Below, in pieces: positions 1 to 7,953 of a DNA stretch of 21,474 nt; position 1 is the stretch's first letter, and each line of letters begins with the position of its first letter. The notes under the pieces were generated by a model, which was not told where the DNA came from, ran no database searches, and saw only the letters and a program-made list of their open reading frames with translations. Origin of the DNA: an uncultured Eubacteriaceae bacterium (lineage in GTDB: Bacteria; Bacillota; Clostridia; Eubacteriales; Eubacteriaceae); the NCBI GenBank assembly GCA_947625585.1, contig CANQOZ010000012.1:1-21474 (forward strand). Direction: 5' to 3'. Both the position numbers and the translations under genes were made by a program.

Positions 1-337
1 AACCTGTGAATGAAAGAGTCTAGAAAAATCAATTAAGCCAGTGTGGTTGAGTAAGATTGGCCGATATGAAAAACCATTTAAAAAGCTGGCAGGCTCATAA
101 CAGGAACCTAAAGACAGTATAAGATAGGGTTATTGGAACAAGGTATTAAGCGGTAGGGGAACCAAAGATATTCCTGTAATGGGAATGGAGGAATACCTAC
201 TAGTCATTAGAGAATTTATGGTGTGTGGGTGTCCATAAGTTTTTTAACGATGGCACGCCGTATGCAGTAAAAGCTGCATGTACGGTGTAGATCGGGGGAA
301 AAGCCGGAGATAAGATCAAAAGCTTACCTATCGATAT
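1..337 (+). mobile_element. Group II intron, 3' part (ORF-less or reduced)
   Basis: The stretch has no credible reading frame but ends in a domain V hairpin and a DVI-like stem, the hallmark of a self-splicing group II intron. A CCTAAAGACA segment near 109-118 resembles domain I of Ll.LtrB-type introns, from memory. A small hairpin (TTATGG/CCATAA, 216-236) lies before domain V. No reverse transcriptase is encoded between the domain-I-like part and domain V, so this is an ORF-less or internally deleted copy. The 5' end lies outside the window or cannot be placed. The 3' splice site is near 335-338, judged by the CTATCGAT ending. It precedes a coding fragment in the same orientation, which suggests the intron interrupts that gene. 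Confidence 0.72.
255..337 (+). ncRNA. Group II intron domains V and VI
   Basis: Positions 255-288 fold as a 34-nt domain V. The lower stem is 255-262 with 281-288, a two-base bulge (UG) lies at 279-280, the upper stem is 263-268 with 273-278, and the tetraloop is 269-272. All stem positions pair, with G-U wobbles at 257/286 and 268/273. The catalytic triad position reads CGC (256-258) rather than the commoner AGC; both occur in known introns. The tetraloop is AAAA instead of the usual GNRA. Downstream, 291-294 (ATCG) can pair with 332-335 (CGAT), and TAAG can pair with CTTA inside, giving a DVI-like stem with unpaired A residues near the 3' end. Confidence 0.75.
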
Positions 338-339
338 AA

Positions 340-537
340 ATTACAACAGAATTGCGAGATAAACGGATTCGTAGGGTAGAAAAGAATAATGAAACTGTTT
401 TCCAAACATTTATGTTTGTAGACGTTCTCTCTAATGTTGACCAGGTAACACACTTAGCTCAAGATGTTGCCCAGGCAGCAATAACTAAAGAAAATGAAAT
501 GAAGCAATTACAACCAACAGAACAGGTTGTGTATTAG
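340..537 (+). pseudogene. C-terminal fragment of an intron-interrupted gene (PhoU-like tail?)
   Basis: An open frame runs from about 340 to the TAG at 535-537 directly after the intron end. It gives ~65 residues containing RDKRIRR and FMFVDVLSNVDQVTHLAQDVA. That pattern (basic helix, then a hydrophobic helix with an N-x2-xR/Q-[IV]-x-H-like signature) resembles the last PhoU-like helices of Na/Pi cotransporter proteins, where NLERIxDHxxNIA is usual. The match is from memory and imperfect. A TTG at 352 could start translation but has no convincing Shine-Dalgarno site, so a 3' exon of a longer gene is more likely. If the intron splices, the full gene could still be expressed. The stop lies just before the trxB ribosome-binding site. 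Confidence 0.5.
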
Positions 538-540
538 GAG
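536..540 (+). promoter_or_regulatory. Ribosome-binding site of trxB
   Basis: AGGAG lies four bases before the ATG at 545 and overlaps the stop codon of the preceding fragment. This fixes the trxB start at 545 rather than at an in-frame TTG at 527, and implies co-transcription with the upstream gene. Confidence 0.85.
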
Positions 541-544
541 TTCA

Positions 545-1477
545 ATGAATTACGATATTTTAATTATAGGAAGCGGCCCAGCTGGAATGACGGCTGGAAT
601 TTATGCAGGTAGAGCCGCATTAAAAACAGCTATTTTTGAAAAACAACCAGGCGGACAGATGGGAAATACCTGGTCTATTGAAAACTATCCAGGAACAGGA
701 CTAACGATAACTGGACCCCGTCTGAATGACAACATGCGTGAACAGTGTATTGAAAATGGTGTTGATTTCGTTCAAGAAGCCGTATTGGATATTAAGAAAA
801 AAGATGACGGAACTTTTGACGTTATTACTGAACTTGATAATACTTACAATTGTGGAGCTGTAATCCTGGCAACAGGTGCAGACCCAAGAAAGTTAGGAGT
901 TCCAGGTGAAGAAGAATACCGTGGTCTCGGAGTCTCTTATTGTGCTACTTGTGATGCTAACTTCTTTAAGAATTTAAAAGTTATTTGTGTTGGCGGTGGC
1001 GATACAGCTTTAGAAGAAGCCATCTACCTAACTAAATTTGCTACTGAAGTCTATCTAGTTCACAGAAGAGACGAATTTAGGGGAAGTAAAATCTTAAGAA
1101 ACCGAGTTTTAGATAATAAAAAGATTAAAGTTATCTATGATTCTGTTTTAGAAGAAATCACAGCTGGTCCAGACGGTCTAGTTAACGGTGCTCTAGTTAA
1201 AAATGTTAAAACAAACGAAATAACTAAAGTGGATGCTGAAGGCGTATTTATTTTTGTTGGTCATATTCCAAACACAAAAATGATAGCCGATACTGATCTT
1301 TTTGACTTAGACAAGAGTGGTTATGTTCTAGTTAATAAAGACATGAATGCCGGAACACCAGGTGTTTATGCTGCTGGAGATGTTATTCAAAAGGATATCA
1401 GACAGATTATAACAGCATGTGCAGATGGTTGTATTGCTGCAATTAATGCTGCAACTTTCCTCGAAGAAAAGAATTAA
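545..1477 (+). CDS. trxB: Thioredoxin reductase (NADPH)
   Basis: A flavoprotein that uses NADPH to reduce oxidised thioredoxin in the cytosol. The protein is 310 residues, normal for the family. It shows the N-terminal FAD-binding GSGPAG (8-13), the redox-active CATC (133-136), the NADPH Rossmann motif GGGD (150-153), the HRRDEFR loop that binds the NADPH 2'-phosphate (173-179), and the C-terminal GDV FAD motif near the end. The ATG at 545 is chosen because an AGGAG sits just upstream and the protein then begins with the canonical beta strand. No thioredoxin gene is adjacent. The gene seems to be read through from the intron-interrupted gene before it, as no separate promoter is evident. Rubrerythrin follows with its own promoter. 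Confidence 0.96.
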   Translation: MNYDILIIGSGPAGMTAGIYAGRAALKTAIFEKQPGGQMGNTWSIENYPGTGLTITGPRLNDNMREQCIENGVDFVQEAVLDIKKKDDGTFDVITELDNTYNCGAVILATGADPRKLGVPGEEEYRGLGVSYCATCDANFFKNLKVICVGGGDTALEEAIYLTKFATEVYLVHRRDEFRGSKILRNRVLDNKKIKVIYDSVLEEITAGPDGLVNGALVKNVKTNEITKVDAEGVFIFVGHIPNTKMIADTDLFDLDKSGYVLVNKDMNAGTPGVYAAGDVIQKDIRQIITACADGCIAAINAATFLEEKN

Positions 1478-1479
1478 TT

Positions 1480-1509
1480 TTGTTTAAATGAATTAGATTT
1501 GGTTATAAT
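1480..1509 (+). promoter_or_regulatory. Sigma-A promoter of rubrerythrin gene
   Basis: TTGTTT (1480-1485), an 18-base spacer and a perfect TATAAT (1504-1509) lie ~40 bases before the rubrerythrin start, so this gene need not depend on trxB transcription. No operator palindrome is obvious around it. Confidence 0.65.
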
Positions 1510-1547
1510 TATATTTACAATGCCTATAAATGAATTCAGGAGGAAAT

Positions 1548-2156
1548 ATGGGTCGATTAACAGGTACGAAAACATTAGAAAACTTGACGAAAGCATTTGT
1601 TGGTGAATCACAAGCCAGAATGCGTTATACATATTACGCTAAAGTAGCTCATAATGATGGGTACGGTGAAATTTCTGAAATATTCACAGAAACTGCTTTC
1701 AATGAAACCCAACATGCAAAACAGTTCTATAAATATATAGCTGAAAGTGAACAAGGTCCAGATGGACAACCTATTGAACTACATGTTCCACATGATGCAA
1801 CTTATCCATTTGCTTTAACAGATGATACATATGTAAATCTAGTAAATGCTGCTAATGGTGAAAAGGACGAATGGGGTTCTTTATATCCAGCATTTGCAGA
1901 CGATGCTAAAGCAGAAGGATTTAATGATATTGCTGCTACATTTAGAGCAATTGTTGACTGTGAAATGCATCATGAAGCACGTTACCGTAAATTAGCTGAA
2001 GACGTTAAGAACGGAACTGTTTTCAAACGCCCGGAACCTGTTAAATGGCGTTGCGGAGCTTGTGGATATACAGTATTAGCAAAAGAAGCTCCAGAAAAAT
2101 GCCCAGTATGCGGGAATCCAAGAAGGGTCTTCCAAGTAGCAGACATTAATAATTAA
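1548..2156 (+). CDS. rbr: Rubrerythrin
   Basis: A non-haem iron peroxidase that reduces hydrogen peroxide in anaerobes, receiving electrons via rubredoxin or ferredoxin-type donors. The 202-residue protein has a ferritin-like four-helix domain with diiron ligands E20, E53-x2-H56, the GEKDEW segment (E105/E108) and the CEMHHE helix (E139, H142). It ends in a rubredoxin-like Fe(SCys)4 domain (C169-x2-C172 and C185-x2-C188). The ATG at 1548 follows a strong AGGAGGA (1538-1544); an in-frame ATG at 1530 lies upstream of that site and is rejected. Its own promoter precedes it and a bidirectional terminator follows. Its place next to trxB suggests an oxidative-stress cluster, though the two are separately promoted. 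Confidence 0.97.
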   Translation: MGRLTGTKTLENLTKAFVGESQARMRYTYYAKVAHNDGYGEISEIFTETAFNETQHAKQFYKYIAESEQGPDGQPIELHVPHDATYPFALTDDTYVNLVNAANGEKDEWGSLYPAFADDAKAEGFNDIAATFRAIVDCEMHHEARYRKLAEDVKNGTVFKRPEPVKWRCGACGYTVLAKEAPEKCPVCGNPRRVFQVADINN

Positions 2157-2164
2157 GTAAAAAC

Positions 2165-2188
2165 AGACCACAAAATGTGGTCTTTTTT
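2165..2188. terminator. Bidirectional intrinsic terminator
   Basis: AGACCAC (2165-2171) pairs with GTGGTCT (2177-2183) around a five-base loop. TTTTTT follows on the plus strand, and an A-run before the stem gives a U-tail on the minus strand. It serves the convergent rubrerythrin and MATE genes. Confidence 0.9.
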
Positions 2189-2216
2189 AATGCAAAATTT
2201 AAAGATTTTTTTAAGT

Positions 2217-3590
2217 TCAGTTTTGATTATTTGGATTCGCTGTTTCTTTAAATAATTTATTAACGCTATAGAGCATGGTACAGTAACAAGCTAGGCCTCC
2301 AATGAAGTTAGATAACGGTTCAGCTAGAAAAACGCCGTCTGCTCCGAGACCAAATAGGTGAGGCAGGATCAAAGTTAAAGGGACAACAATAACAATTTTT
2401 CGAAATAGTGAAAAGAAGACAGCTTGTTTAGCAAAATTTAAACCTGTAAAAGTGGTTTGACCACAAAATTGGAATGCCATCATAAAAAAACCAAAAAAAT
2501 AGATAAACATTGATTTGCTACCTTCTTCAATTATTTCTGGCGAAGAGCTAAATAATCCGATAACCTGTTTTGGAAAAATCAAAAGTAGAATCCAAATTAA
2601 CACCATTAAGACTACGCTAGTTACAGTGACAAATCGAATTGAGCTTTTCACACGACTTAACTTTTTAGCTCCGTAATTATAGCTAATGACAGGTTGTGTT
2701 CCGTTTGTTAAACCAATAAGAGGTGCTGAAACAAAATCACGGATACTTGTTAGAACTGCCATTATTCCAATATAGAGATCTCCTCCAAACTGGCTTAGCG
2801 TTACATTGCACGCAATTTGTACGGCACTATTGGTAGCTTGAAAAGTAAAGCCAGAGAGACCCAGAGCTAAAATTCTCCTCAATGCTATTTTGTTCACTAT
2901 AAATGATTTCAAACTGATTTTAAACAAAGTTTTAGATCCTCTAAAAAAAGCTATTAGTAGGATAAACGAAACCACTTGAGAAATTACAGTAGCAAGAGCC
3001 GCTCCAGTTACACCGAAACCAAAGGTAAAGATAAATATTGGATCTAAAATAATATTAATAATCACTCCACTTAAAACAATTACCATTGATGTAACAGAGA
3101 ATCCTTGAGCATTAATAAAACCTGTCATTCCACTAGTGGACATCAGAAGTGGCGTTCCAATTAAGTAAACTAGTAGATAATCATAAGCATAACCAAAGCT
3201 ATCTGTACTTGCTCCAAGGAGATATAAAATAGGTTGTAAAAACAGATAAAAAATTATCATTAAAAAAATGGAAGTGATAAGTAGCATGGTAAAAGTTGTA
3301 TTTAAAATAACAGCAGCTCGATTATCATCTGAAGCTCCTCTAGCTATTGCAAAAAGTGGCGCACCTCCCATCCCAAACAAGTTAGTAAATGCCATGATGA
3401 TGGTTACAATTGGGAAAGTTAAACCTAAACCAGTTAATGCTAAACCAGAAACTTGATCAATATGGCCAATATAAATTCTATCGACTAAGTTGTAGAGCAT
3501 TTGAACAACCTGAGAGATGGTCATGGGAATAGATAAATATAAAATATGCTTTACAATACTACCTTTTGAAAAATCGCTTTTATCATACAT
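2217..3590 (-). CDS. MATE family efflux transporter
   Basis: An inner-membrane multidrug/toxin antiporter of the MATE family, exporting cationic or amphipathic compounds with Na+ or H+. The 457-residue protein is almost entirely hydrophobic, with about twelve membrane segments, as expected. The N-terminal pattern (SIPMTISQVVQMLYNLVDRIYIG) and the repeated half containing a VISYNYGAK-like motif are typical. The substrate cannot be read from sequence. The start at 3590 gives the standard amphipathic N-terminus; the ribosome-binding site is weak (AAAGAAG). It is transcribed divergently from the SWIM gene across an ~80-bp AT-rich gap in which no clear promoter consensus could be fixed, and converges on rubrerythrin. 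A MarR regulator occurs elsewhere in the window but not beside this gene. Confidence 0.95.
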   Translation of the reverse strand: MYDKSDFSKGSIVKHILYLSIPMTISQVVQMLYNLVDRIYIGHIDQVSGLALTGLGLTFPIVTIIMAFTNLFGMGGAPLFAIARGASDDNRAAVILNTTFTMLLITSIFLMIIFYLFLQPILYLLGASTDSFGYAYDYLLVYLIGTPLLMSTSGMTGFINAQGFSVTSMVIVLSGVIINIILDPIFIFTFGFGVTGAALATVISQVVSFILLIAFFRGSKTLFKISLKSFIVNKIALRRILALGLSGFTFQATNSAVQIACNVTLSQFGGDLYIGIMAVLTSIRDFVSAPLIGLTNGTQPVISYNYGAKKLSRVKSSIRFVTVTSVVLMVLIWILLLIFPKQVIGLFSSSPEIIEEGSKSMFIYFFGFFMMAFQFCGQTTFTGLNFAKQAVFFSLFRKIVIVVPLTLILPHLFGLGADGVFLAEPLSNFIGGLACYCTMLYSVNKLFKETANPNNQN

Positions 3591-3669
3591 TTTAATTATC
3601 TTCTTTCACTGTTACTATATTATTGTATCAATACTGATAATTATGAAATTAGAAATAAAGGATTAAATT

Positions 3670-5373
3670 ATGCAATGGGATATTTACTTCAGTAAAAGTG
3701 ATAAACAAAATGGAGAGGCTTTAGTTTCTGATAATGCTGTTAAAGAATTAGAATTAATAGGAAATATATTAAAAGCTAAAGTTGATGATGAAAAAATCTA
3801 TAATGTAGAAATACCGCTTAACGGAATGGCTGTTGAAAAAGGATTTGTTTGTGATTGTAATAAATTTAAGAGTTATGGTAGTTGTTCCCATATTGTAGCT
3901 GCTTTAGAAAAATGGTTTGAAGAATATATTAATAATGATGTTTATGGATTTTCCAATAATCTCGACAATCCATTTCAAGAAGTTGAAGATAATAATGATT
4001 ATCTTCTTAATTTTGTTCAGAATTCGGAACAAGATTATAAGGATAAGTTTTTAGCTGATTTTTTAAGTCAGGATAATAGATTACTCTTAGAATTTTTGAT
4101 TAATTCTGAAAAGAAACTATCAGAAACCGATATGTTTTTGATTGCTAAATATCTTGAAGAGTTATGTGTTAAATTCCGTACTGATAGAAAAAGAGTATGG
4201 ATGAGAGAGCGTGATTTAGCTTATAGCCTAGATGAATTCTTTCAAATGGTTATTAAGCCACTCTTTGAACATGGGAATAAGTTAAATGCTTTTATTCTAG
4301 CTGGTTACATCTATGACATTATTAATGTGTATGAATTAGCTGAAAGTACAACTGGAGTTAGAGAACTCGAAAATGAACTTGTTACATTTATGGAATCCTT
4401 ACTTAATGATATTCCTGACAATGAAGAAGAGGTTATATTTAACTACTTTTTGGACAGATTTCCTTATACTAAGGACTCAATAACTGGTAAGTTTGTTAGA
4501 GATACATTCTCTAATACATTTAATGATGAAAATCATATTGAAGCAAAACTAGATTTACTTAATAATCTTTTAACTACCACTGATAGTCGTGTTACTTTTA
4601 CTAAAGGATCGACTAAAAATAATTTAATCTCTAGTTATTTTGCAATTGCTCAGAATTCAGAGGATTCTGAAAAACACATAAATGAATTTGTTCAAAACAA
4701 TCCTGATGATTTAGATGTTCAAGTCATTTATTACAATTACTTAAAAAATAAAGGAGATTATGAAGGATCTCTTGAAGTTGTTAATGATATTTTAGGTAAA
4801 ACCAAAGATAAACTTATTTTACATGAGCATTTCCTCAATGAAAGAAAGGAACTAAGTTCAAAACTAGACAATTTAAGTAATGAAGTTGATGACTTAATAA
4901 ATTTAGCTCTTAACTTTGATAATGAAACATTTGACTATGCTTCAGAGTTAAAGAATAAACTCTCAGATGATGAGTGGAACAATGTTAAGCAGCAATTAAT
5001 GGATAAATATAAAGGGAGTGAAAAGGAAGCCCAATTCTTAAATTATGTAGGAGATTATACTGGACTTTTTGACTTAATCTCAGAAAACAAGGACTTTAAT
5101 ACTTTTCTGAATCATTTTGATATTTTGTATAATGAATTTCCAAAGGAATCCATGAACTTATATGCTGATTTTTTAGAAAACATTGCTTTAACGGACAGAA
5201 ATAGGTTAGCTTATAAGAAAATCATAGAACATTTTAAAAAATTATTGAAGTTAGACTCAGGTAAAGAAATTGTTCAAAATCTAATTGATTCCTGGAAAGT
5301 TAAATTTAAAAAGAGAAGAGCTTTAATAAGTGAAATCGAAAAGTTTGAACTTGAATTCATGAAAAATAACTAA
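3670..5373 (+). CDS. SWIM zinc-finger domain protein
   Basis: The N-terminal 80 residues carry a SWIM zinc finger, with ligands C61-x-C63-x8-C72-x-H74 (CDCN...CSH). This fold binds DNA or protein and is best known in bacteria from SNF2 helicases. The remaining ~490 residues are acidic and Asn/Lys/Glu-rich, predicted mostly helical, with TPR-like alternation of hydrophobic residues. No Walker or helicase motifs are present, so this is the stand-alone type and its function is unknown. AAAGGA sits eight bases before the ATG at 3670. It has no operon partner: MATE is divergent and purA has its own promoter. A weak inverted repeat follows the stop. The SWIM identification is firm; any role in DNA transactions is inference. 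Confidence 0.85.
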   Translation: MQWDIYFSKSDKQNGEALVSDNAVKELELIGNILKAKVDDEKIYNVEIPLNGMAVEKGFVCDCNKFKSYGSCSHIVAALEKWFEEYINNDVYGFSNNLDNPFQEVEDNNDYLLNFVQNSEQDYKDKFLADFLSQDNRLLLEFLINSEKKLSETDMFLIAKYLEELCVKFRTDRKRVWMRERDLAYSLDEFFQMVIKPLFEHGNKLNAFILAGYIYDIINVYELAESTTGVRELENELVTFMESLLNDIPDNEEEVIFNYFLDRFPYTKDSITGKFVRDTFSNTFNDENHIEAKLDLLNNLLTTTDSRVTFTKGSTKNNLISSYFAIAQNSEDSEKHINEFVQNNPDDLDVQVIYYNYLKNKGDYEGSLEVVNDILGKTKDKLILHEHFLNERKELSSKLDNLSNEVDDLINLALNFDNETFDYASELKNKLSDDEWNNVKQQLMDKYKGSEKEAQFLNYVGDYTGLFDLISENKDFNTFLNHFDILYNEFPKESMNLYADFLENIALTDRNRLAYKKIIEHFKKLLKLDSGKEIVQNLIDSWKVKFKKRRALISEIEKFELEFMKNN

Positions 5374-5400
5374 AATTTTAAAATTATTTTTGTTTTAGTT
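5368..5400 (+). terminator. Weak terminator-like inverted repeat after the SWIM gene
   Basis: AACTAAAA (5368-5375) can pair with TTTTAGTT (5393-5400) around a T-rich loop. The stem is all AT except one pair, so this is only a tentative terminator. Confidence 0.3.
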
Positions 5401-5434
5401 TATGATTTATTCTATTCAACTAAATTTTCAAATA

Positions 5435-5472
5435 TTGACTTACGATTCCATGTGGTAAAATATTCCGAGAAT
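5435..5472 (+). promoter_or_regulatory. Probable purA promoter with adjacent CCGA palindrome
   Basis: TTGACT (5435-5440), a short 15-base spacer, and TAAAAT (5456-5461) preceded by TGG form an extended -10 promoter. Directly after the -10 lies the imperfect palindrome ATTCCGAGAAT (5462-5472). Its CCGA core recalls the PurBox of PurR-regulated genes, but a second copy is not seen and the match is partial. Confidence 0.5.
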
Positions 5473-5511
5473 TAATTTAAATACTAGAAAAGCACATAGG
5501 AGAGTTTAGAA

Positions 5512-6777
5512 TTGCCCGTAAATGTTTTAGTTGGAAGCCAATGGGGAGATGAAGGTAAAGGTAAAATGATTGATTATCTCTCAAACGATATGGATCTAAT
5601 AGTTAGGTTCCAGGGAGGAGATAATGCAGGACACACCGTTGTAAATGATAAAGGTGTATTCAAACTTCATCTAATTCCAAGTGGGATTTTCAAAGAGGAC
5701 TGTATTAGCCTAATAGGGACTGGTACTGTTGCTAACCCCGATGTCATTATTAAAGAATTAGAAGAAATTCAAAAGGCTGGGGTTAATACGGACAACCTGA
5801 AAATTTCAGGAAAAGCACAGATATTGATGCCGTATCACCAAGTTCTTGATGCCTTGATGGAAAAGAAAGGTGGAATTGGAACAACAAAGCGTGGTATTGG
5901 CGTAGCCTATGCTTTTAAAGATTTAAGAAAGAACTTCCGTTTTGAAGATTTACTTGATGAAGAAAGCTTAAAGGATAAAATTAAAAATTTCCTACCAAGC
6001 ATCAATGGTTTCCTTAAAGTATATGGTGCTGATGAAATAACAGAGGAAGATATTTTAAGTAAAACTTCAGAATGGTCAGAAAAGTTAAAGGACAGGATTG
6101 TTAATCAGCATGAGTTGATCCACGATTATATTGATAACGATAAGAATATTCTTTTTGAAGGACAACTTGCTGCTATGAAGGACATCGATTTAGGTATTTA
6201 TCCTTATGTTACTTCCAGTAATCCTGTTGCAGCATATGCAGCTGTTAGCAGTGGATTTCCAGCAAAGCAAATTGATAATGTTATTGGTGTAGCCAAAGCC
6301 TTTTCAAGTGCAGTAGGAGGGGGACCATTCCCGACCGAATCAACAGATACGGAAATCGACCAGCTACGTGGTAGTGGAGAAAAACCCGATGACGAATATG
6401 GTGCACGTACCGGTAGGTCGAGACGACTTGGTTGGTTTGATGCTCCAATTGTTAAATATACGAATGAAATAAACGGTTATGACGAACTAGCTTTATGTAA
6501 GTTAGATAAACTTGACGAGTTAGATAAAATAAAGATCTGTACGGGGTATAGACTTGATGGTAAAGACATTGATTATATGCCTACAACGACAGAACTTGAA
6601 AAAGTTGAACCGATATATATAGAATTACCAGGATGGTTGGAATCAACAACTGATGTTAGAAAAATTGAAGACTTACCTGAAAATGCTAAAAACTATTTGA
6701 AAAAGATAGAAGAATTGACAGGTGCAAGTATCAAATACGTTGGTGTTGGTCCTGGACGAGATGAAATTGCAATTTAA
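5512..6777 (+). CDS. purA: Adenylosuccinate synthase
   Basis: A cytosolic enzyme that joins IMP and aspartate using GTP to give adenylosuccinate, the first committed step to AMP. The 421-residue length is normal. Key motifs are GSQWGDEGKGK (8-18) with catalytic D13 and P-loop K17, GGDNAGHT with catalytic H41, a TSSNP segment, the GVAKAFSSAVGGGPFPTE region, and the GRSRRLGWFD aspartate/IMP-binding segment. Translation starts at a TTG at 5512, seven bases after AGGAGA (5499-5504). No ATG fits, since the first internal one would remove the catalytic loop. The gene has its own promoter and ends in a strong terminator whose stem begins in the stop codon; carA follows after 45 bases. Confidence 0.97.
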   Translation: MPVNVLVGSQWGDEGKGKMIDYLSNDMDLIVRFQGGDNAGHTVVNDKGVFKLHLIPSGIFKEDCISLIGTGTVANPDVIIKELEEIQKAGVNTDNLKISGKAQILMPYHQVLDALMEKKGGIGTTKRGIGVAYAFKDLRKNFRFEDLLDEESLKDKIKNFLPSINGFLKVYGADEITEEDILSKTSEWSEKLKDRIVNQHELIHDYIDNDKNILFEGQLAAMKDIDLGIYPYVTSSNPVAAYAAVSSGFPAKQIDNVIGVAKAFSSAVGGGPFPTESTDTEIDQLRGSGEKPDDEYGARTGRSRRLGWFDAPIVKYTNEINGYDELALCKLDKLDELDKIKICTGYRLDGKDIDYMPTTTELEKVEPIYIELPGWLESTTDVRKIEDLPENAKNYLKKIEELTGASIKYVGVGPGRDEIAI

Positions 6778-6803
6778 AGATACGATTACGTATCTTTTTT
6801 TTT
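6776..6803 (+). terminator. Strong intrinsic terminator between purA and carA
   Basis: AAAGATACG (6776-6784) and CGTATCTTT (6789-6797) form a 9-bp stem with an ATTA loop, followed by nine T residues (6795-6803). The stem starts inside the purA stop codon. Only 19 bases separate the last T from the carA ATG. Confidence 0.92.
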
Positions 6804-6822
6804 AGACTAAATAAGAGAAGAA

Positions 6823-7953
6823 ATGTCTTACTACAAAAGAGATAAAAGAGCTTACATCCTCCTAGAAGATGGGACTGTTTTTGAAGGTTATAACTTCGGA
6901 GCAGAAGGAACAACAATTGGTGAAATTGTTTTTACAACCGGTATGACAGGCTACCTTGAAGTTTTAACGGATCCGTCTTATTGTGGACAAATTGTACTTC
7001 AAACTTATCCCCTAATTGGAAATTATGGAGTCAATCCTGACGATATGGAAAGTAATAAGAGTTGGGTAGCTGGTTATATTGTTAAAGAATGGTGTGAAGA
7101 ACCTTCAAACTTTAGAAATATGTCTACAATCAACGATTTTCTAGTTAAACAAAACATTGTTGGTGTTTGGGATGTAGACACTCGTGCCTTAACTCGAAAA
7201 ATCCGGATGCACGGAACGATGAACGGTGCTTTAACAACAGAAGATATTAGTGACGAACATGTTAAAGAAAAATTATTAAATCAGATAAAACATCATAAAG
7301 TTGTTAGACCGGTCATGGATGTAACTAGTGAAAAATACGACTGGTATTACACTAGGGAAAATAGGGCAAACCACGTGGCTCTAATCGATTATGGATATAA
7401 GAAAAATATCTTAAGAATGCTGCTTCAGGAAGGCTGCAACGTTACCGTTATGCCTGCAAATACCAGTATTAATGAGATAAAACGTCTAAATCCTGATGGA
7501 ATTATGTTAACAAACGGTCCAGGAGATCCTGCTGAATATCCAGATATTATTGAAAATGTTAAAGAATATATTAAATATGGGAAACCAATATTTGGGATCT
7601 GTCTAGGACATCAATTAATGGCTCTAGCCATGGGTGGCAAGACTGTTAAGATGCCATTTGGACATAGAGGATTAAATCAGCCAGTTAAAGATTTACAAAA
7701 AGATAGAGTATATATTACGAGTCAAAATCATGGATATGCTGTTGAATCTATTCCGGAAGAAGTTGCAACAGTAACTCATATCAACATGAATGACGGGACA
7801 AACGAAGGTATCGAATATAAAGATATCAATGCGTTTACTGTCCAATTCCATCCAGAAGCAAGTGCTGGTCCAAATGATACTGGATACTTGTTTAGAAAAT
7901 TTATTGACAGGATGGAACAAGGCCAGGTGGAAAGACTTCGAGGTAGAATCTAA
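6823..7953 (+). CDS. carA: Carbamoyl-phosphate synthase, small (glutaminase) subunit
   Basis: This subunit hydrolyses glutamine and channels ammonia to CarB for carbamoyl phosphate, which feeds pyrimidine and arginine synthesis. The protein is 376 residues. The N-terminal half is the CPSase small-chain domain (YILLEDGTVFEGYNFG... TTGMTGYLE). The C-terminal half (from ~185) is a class I glutamine amidotransferase with nucleophile C260 in GICLGHQ and the partners H343 and E345 in FHPEAS. It starts at the ATG at 6823 after a modest AGAGAAG. Its TAA shares a base with the carB ATG, indicating translational coupling. There is no room for a promoter between the purA terminator and this start, so carAB relies on readthrough or on a promoter inside purA. 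Confidence 0.97.
   Translation: MSYYKRDKRAYILLEDGTVFEGYNFGAEGTTIGEIVFTTGMTGYLEVLTDPSYCGQIVLQTYPLIGNYGVNPDDMESNKSWVAGYIVKEWCEEPSNFRNMSTINDFLVKQNIVGVWDVDTRALTRKIRMHGTMNGALTTEDISDEHVKEKLLNQIKHHKVVRPVMDVTSEKYDWYYTRENRANHVALIDYGYKKNILRMLLQEGCNVTVMPANTSINEIKRLNPDGIMLTNGPGDPAEYPDIIENVKEYIKYGKPIFGICLGHQLMALAMGGKTVKMPFGHRGLNQPVKDLQKDRVYITSQNHGYAVESIPEEVATVTHINMNDGTNEGIEYKDINAFTVQFHPEASAGPNDTGYLFRKFIDRMEQGQVERLRGRI

Noticed and set aside
1530..1547. In-frame upstream ATG for rubrerythrin
   Set aside because: It lies before the strong AGGAGGA site and adds residues not seen in the family; the ATG at 1548 is correctly spaced.
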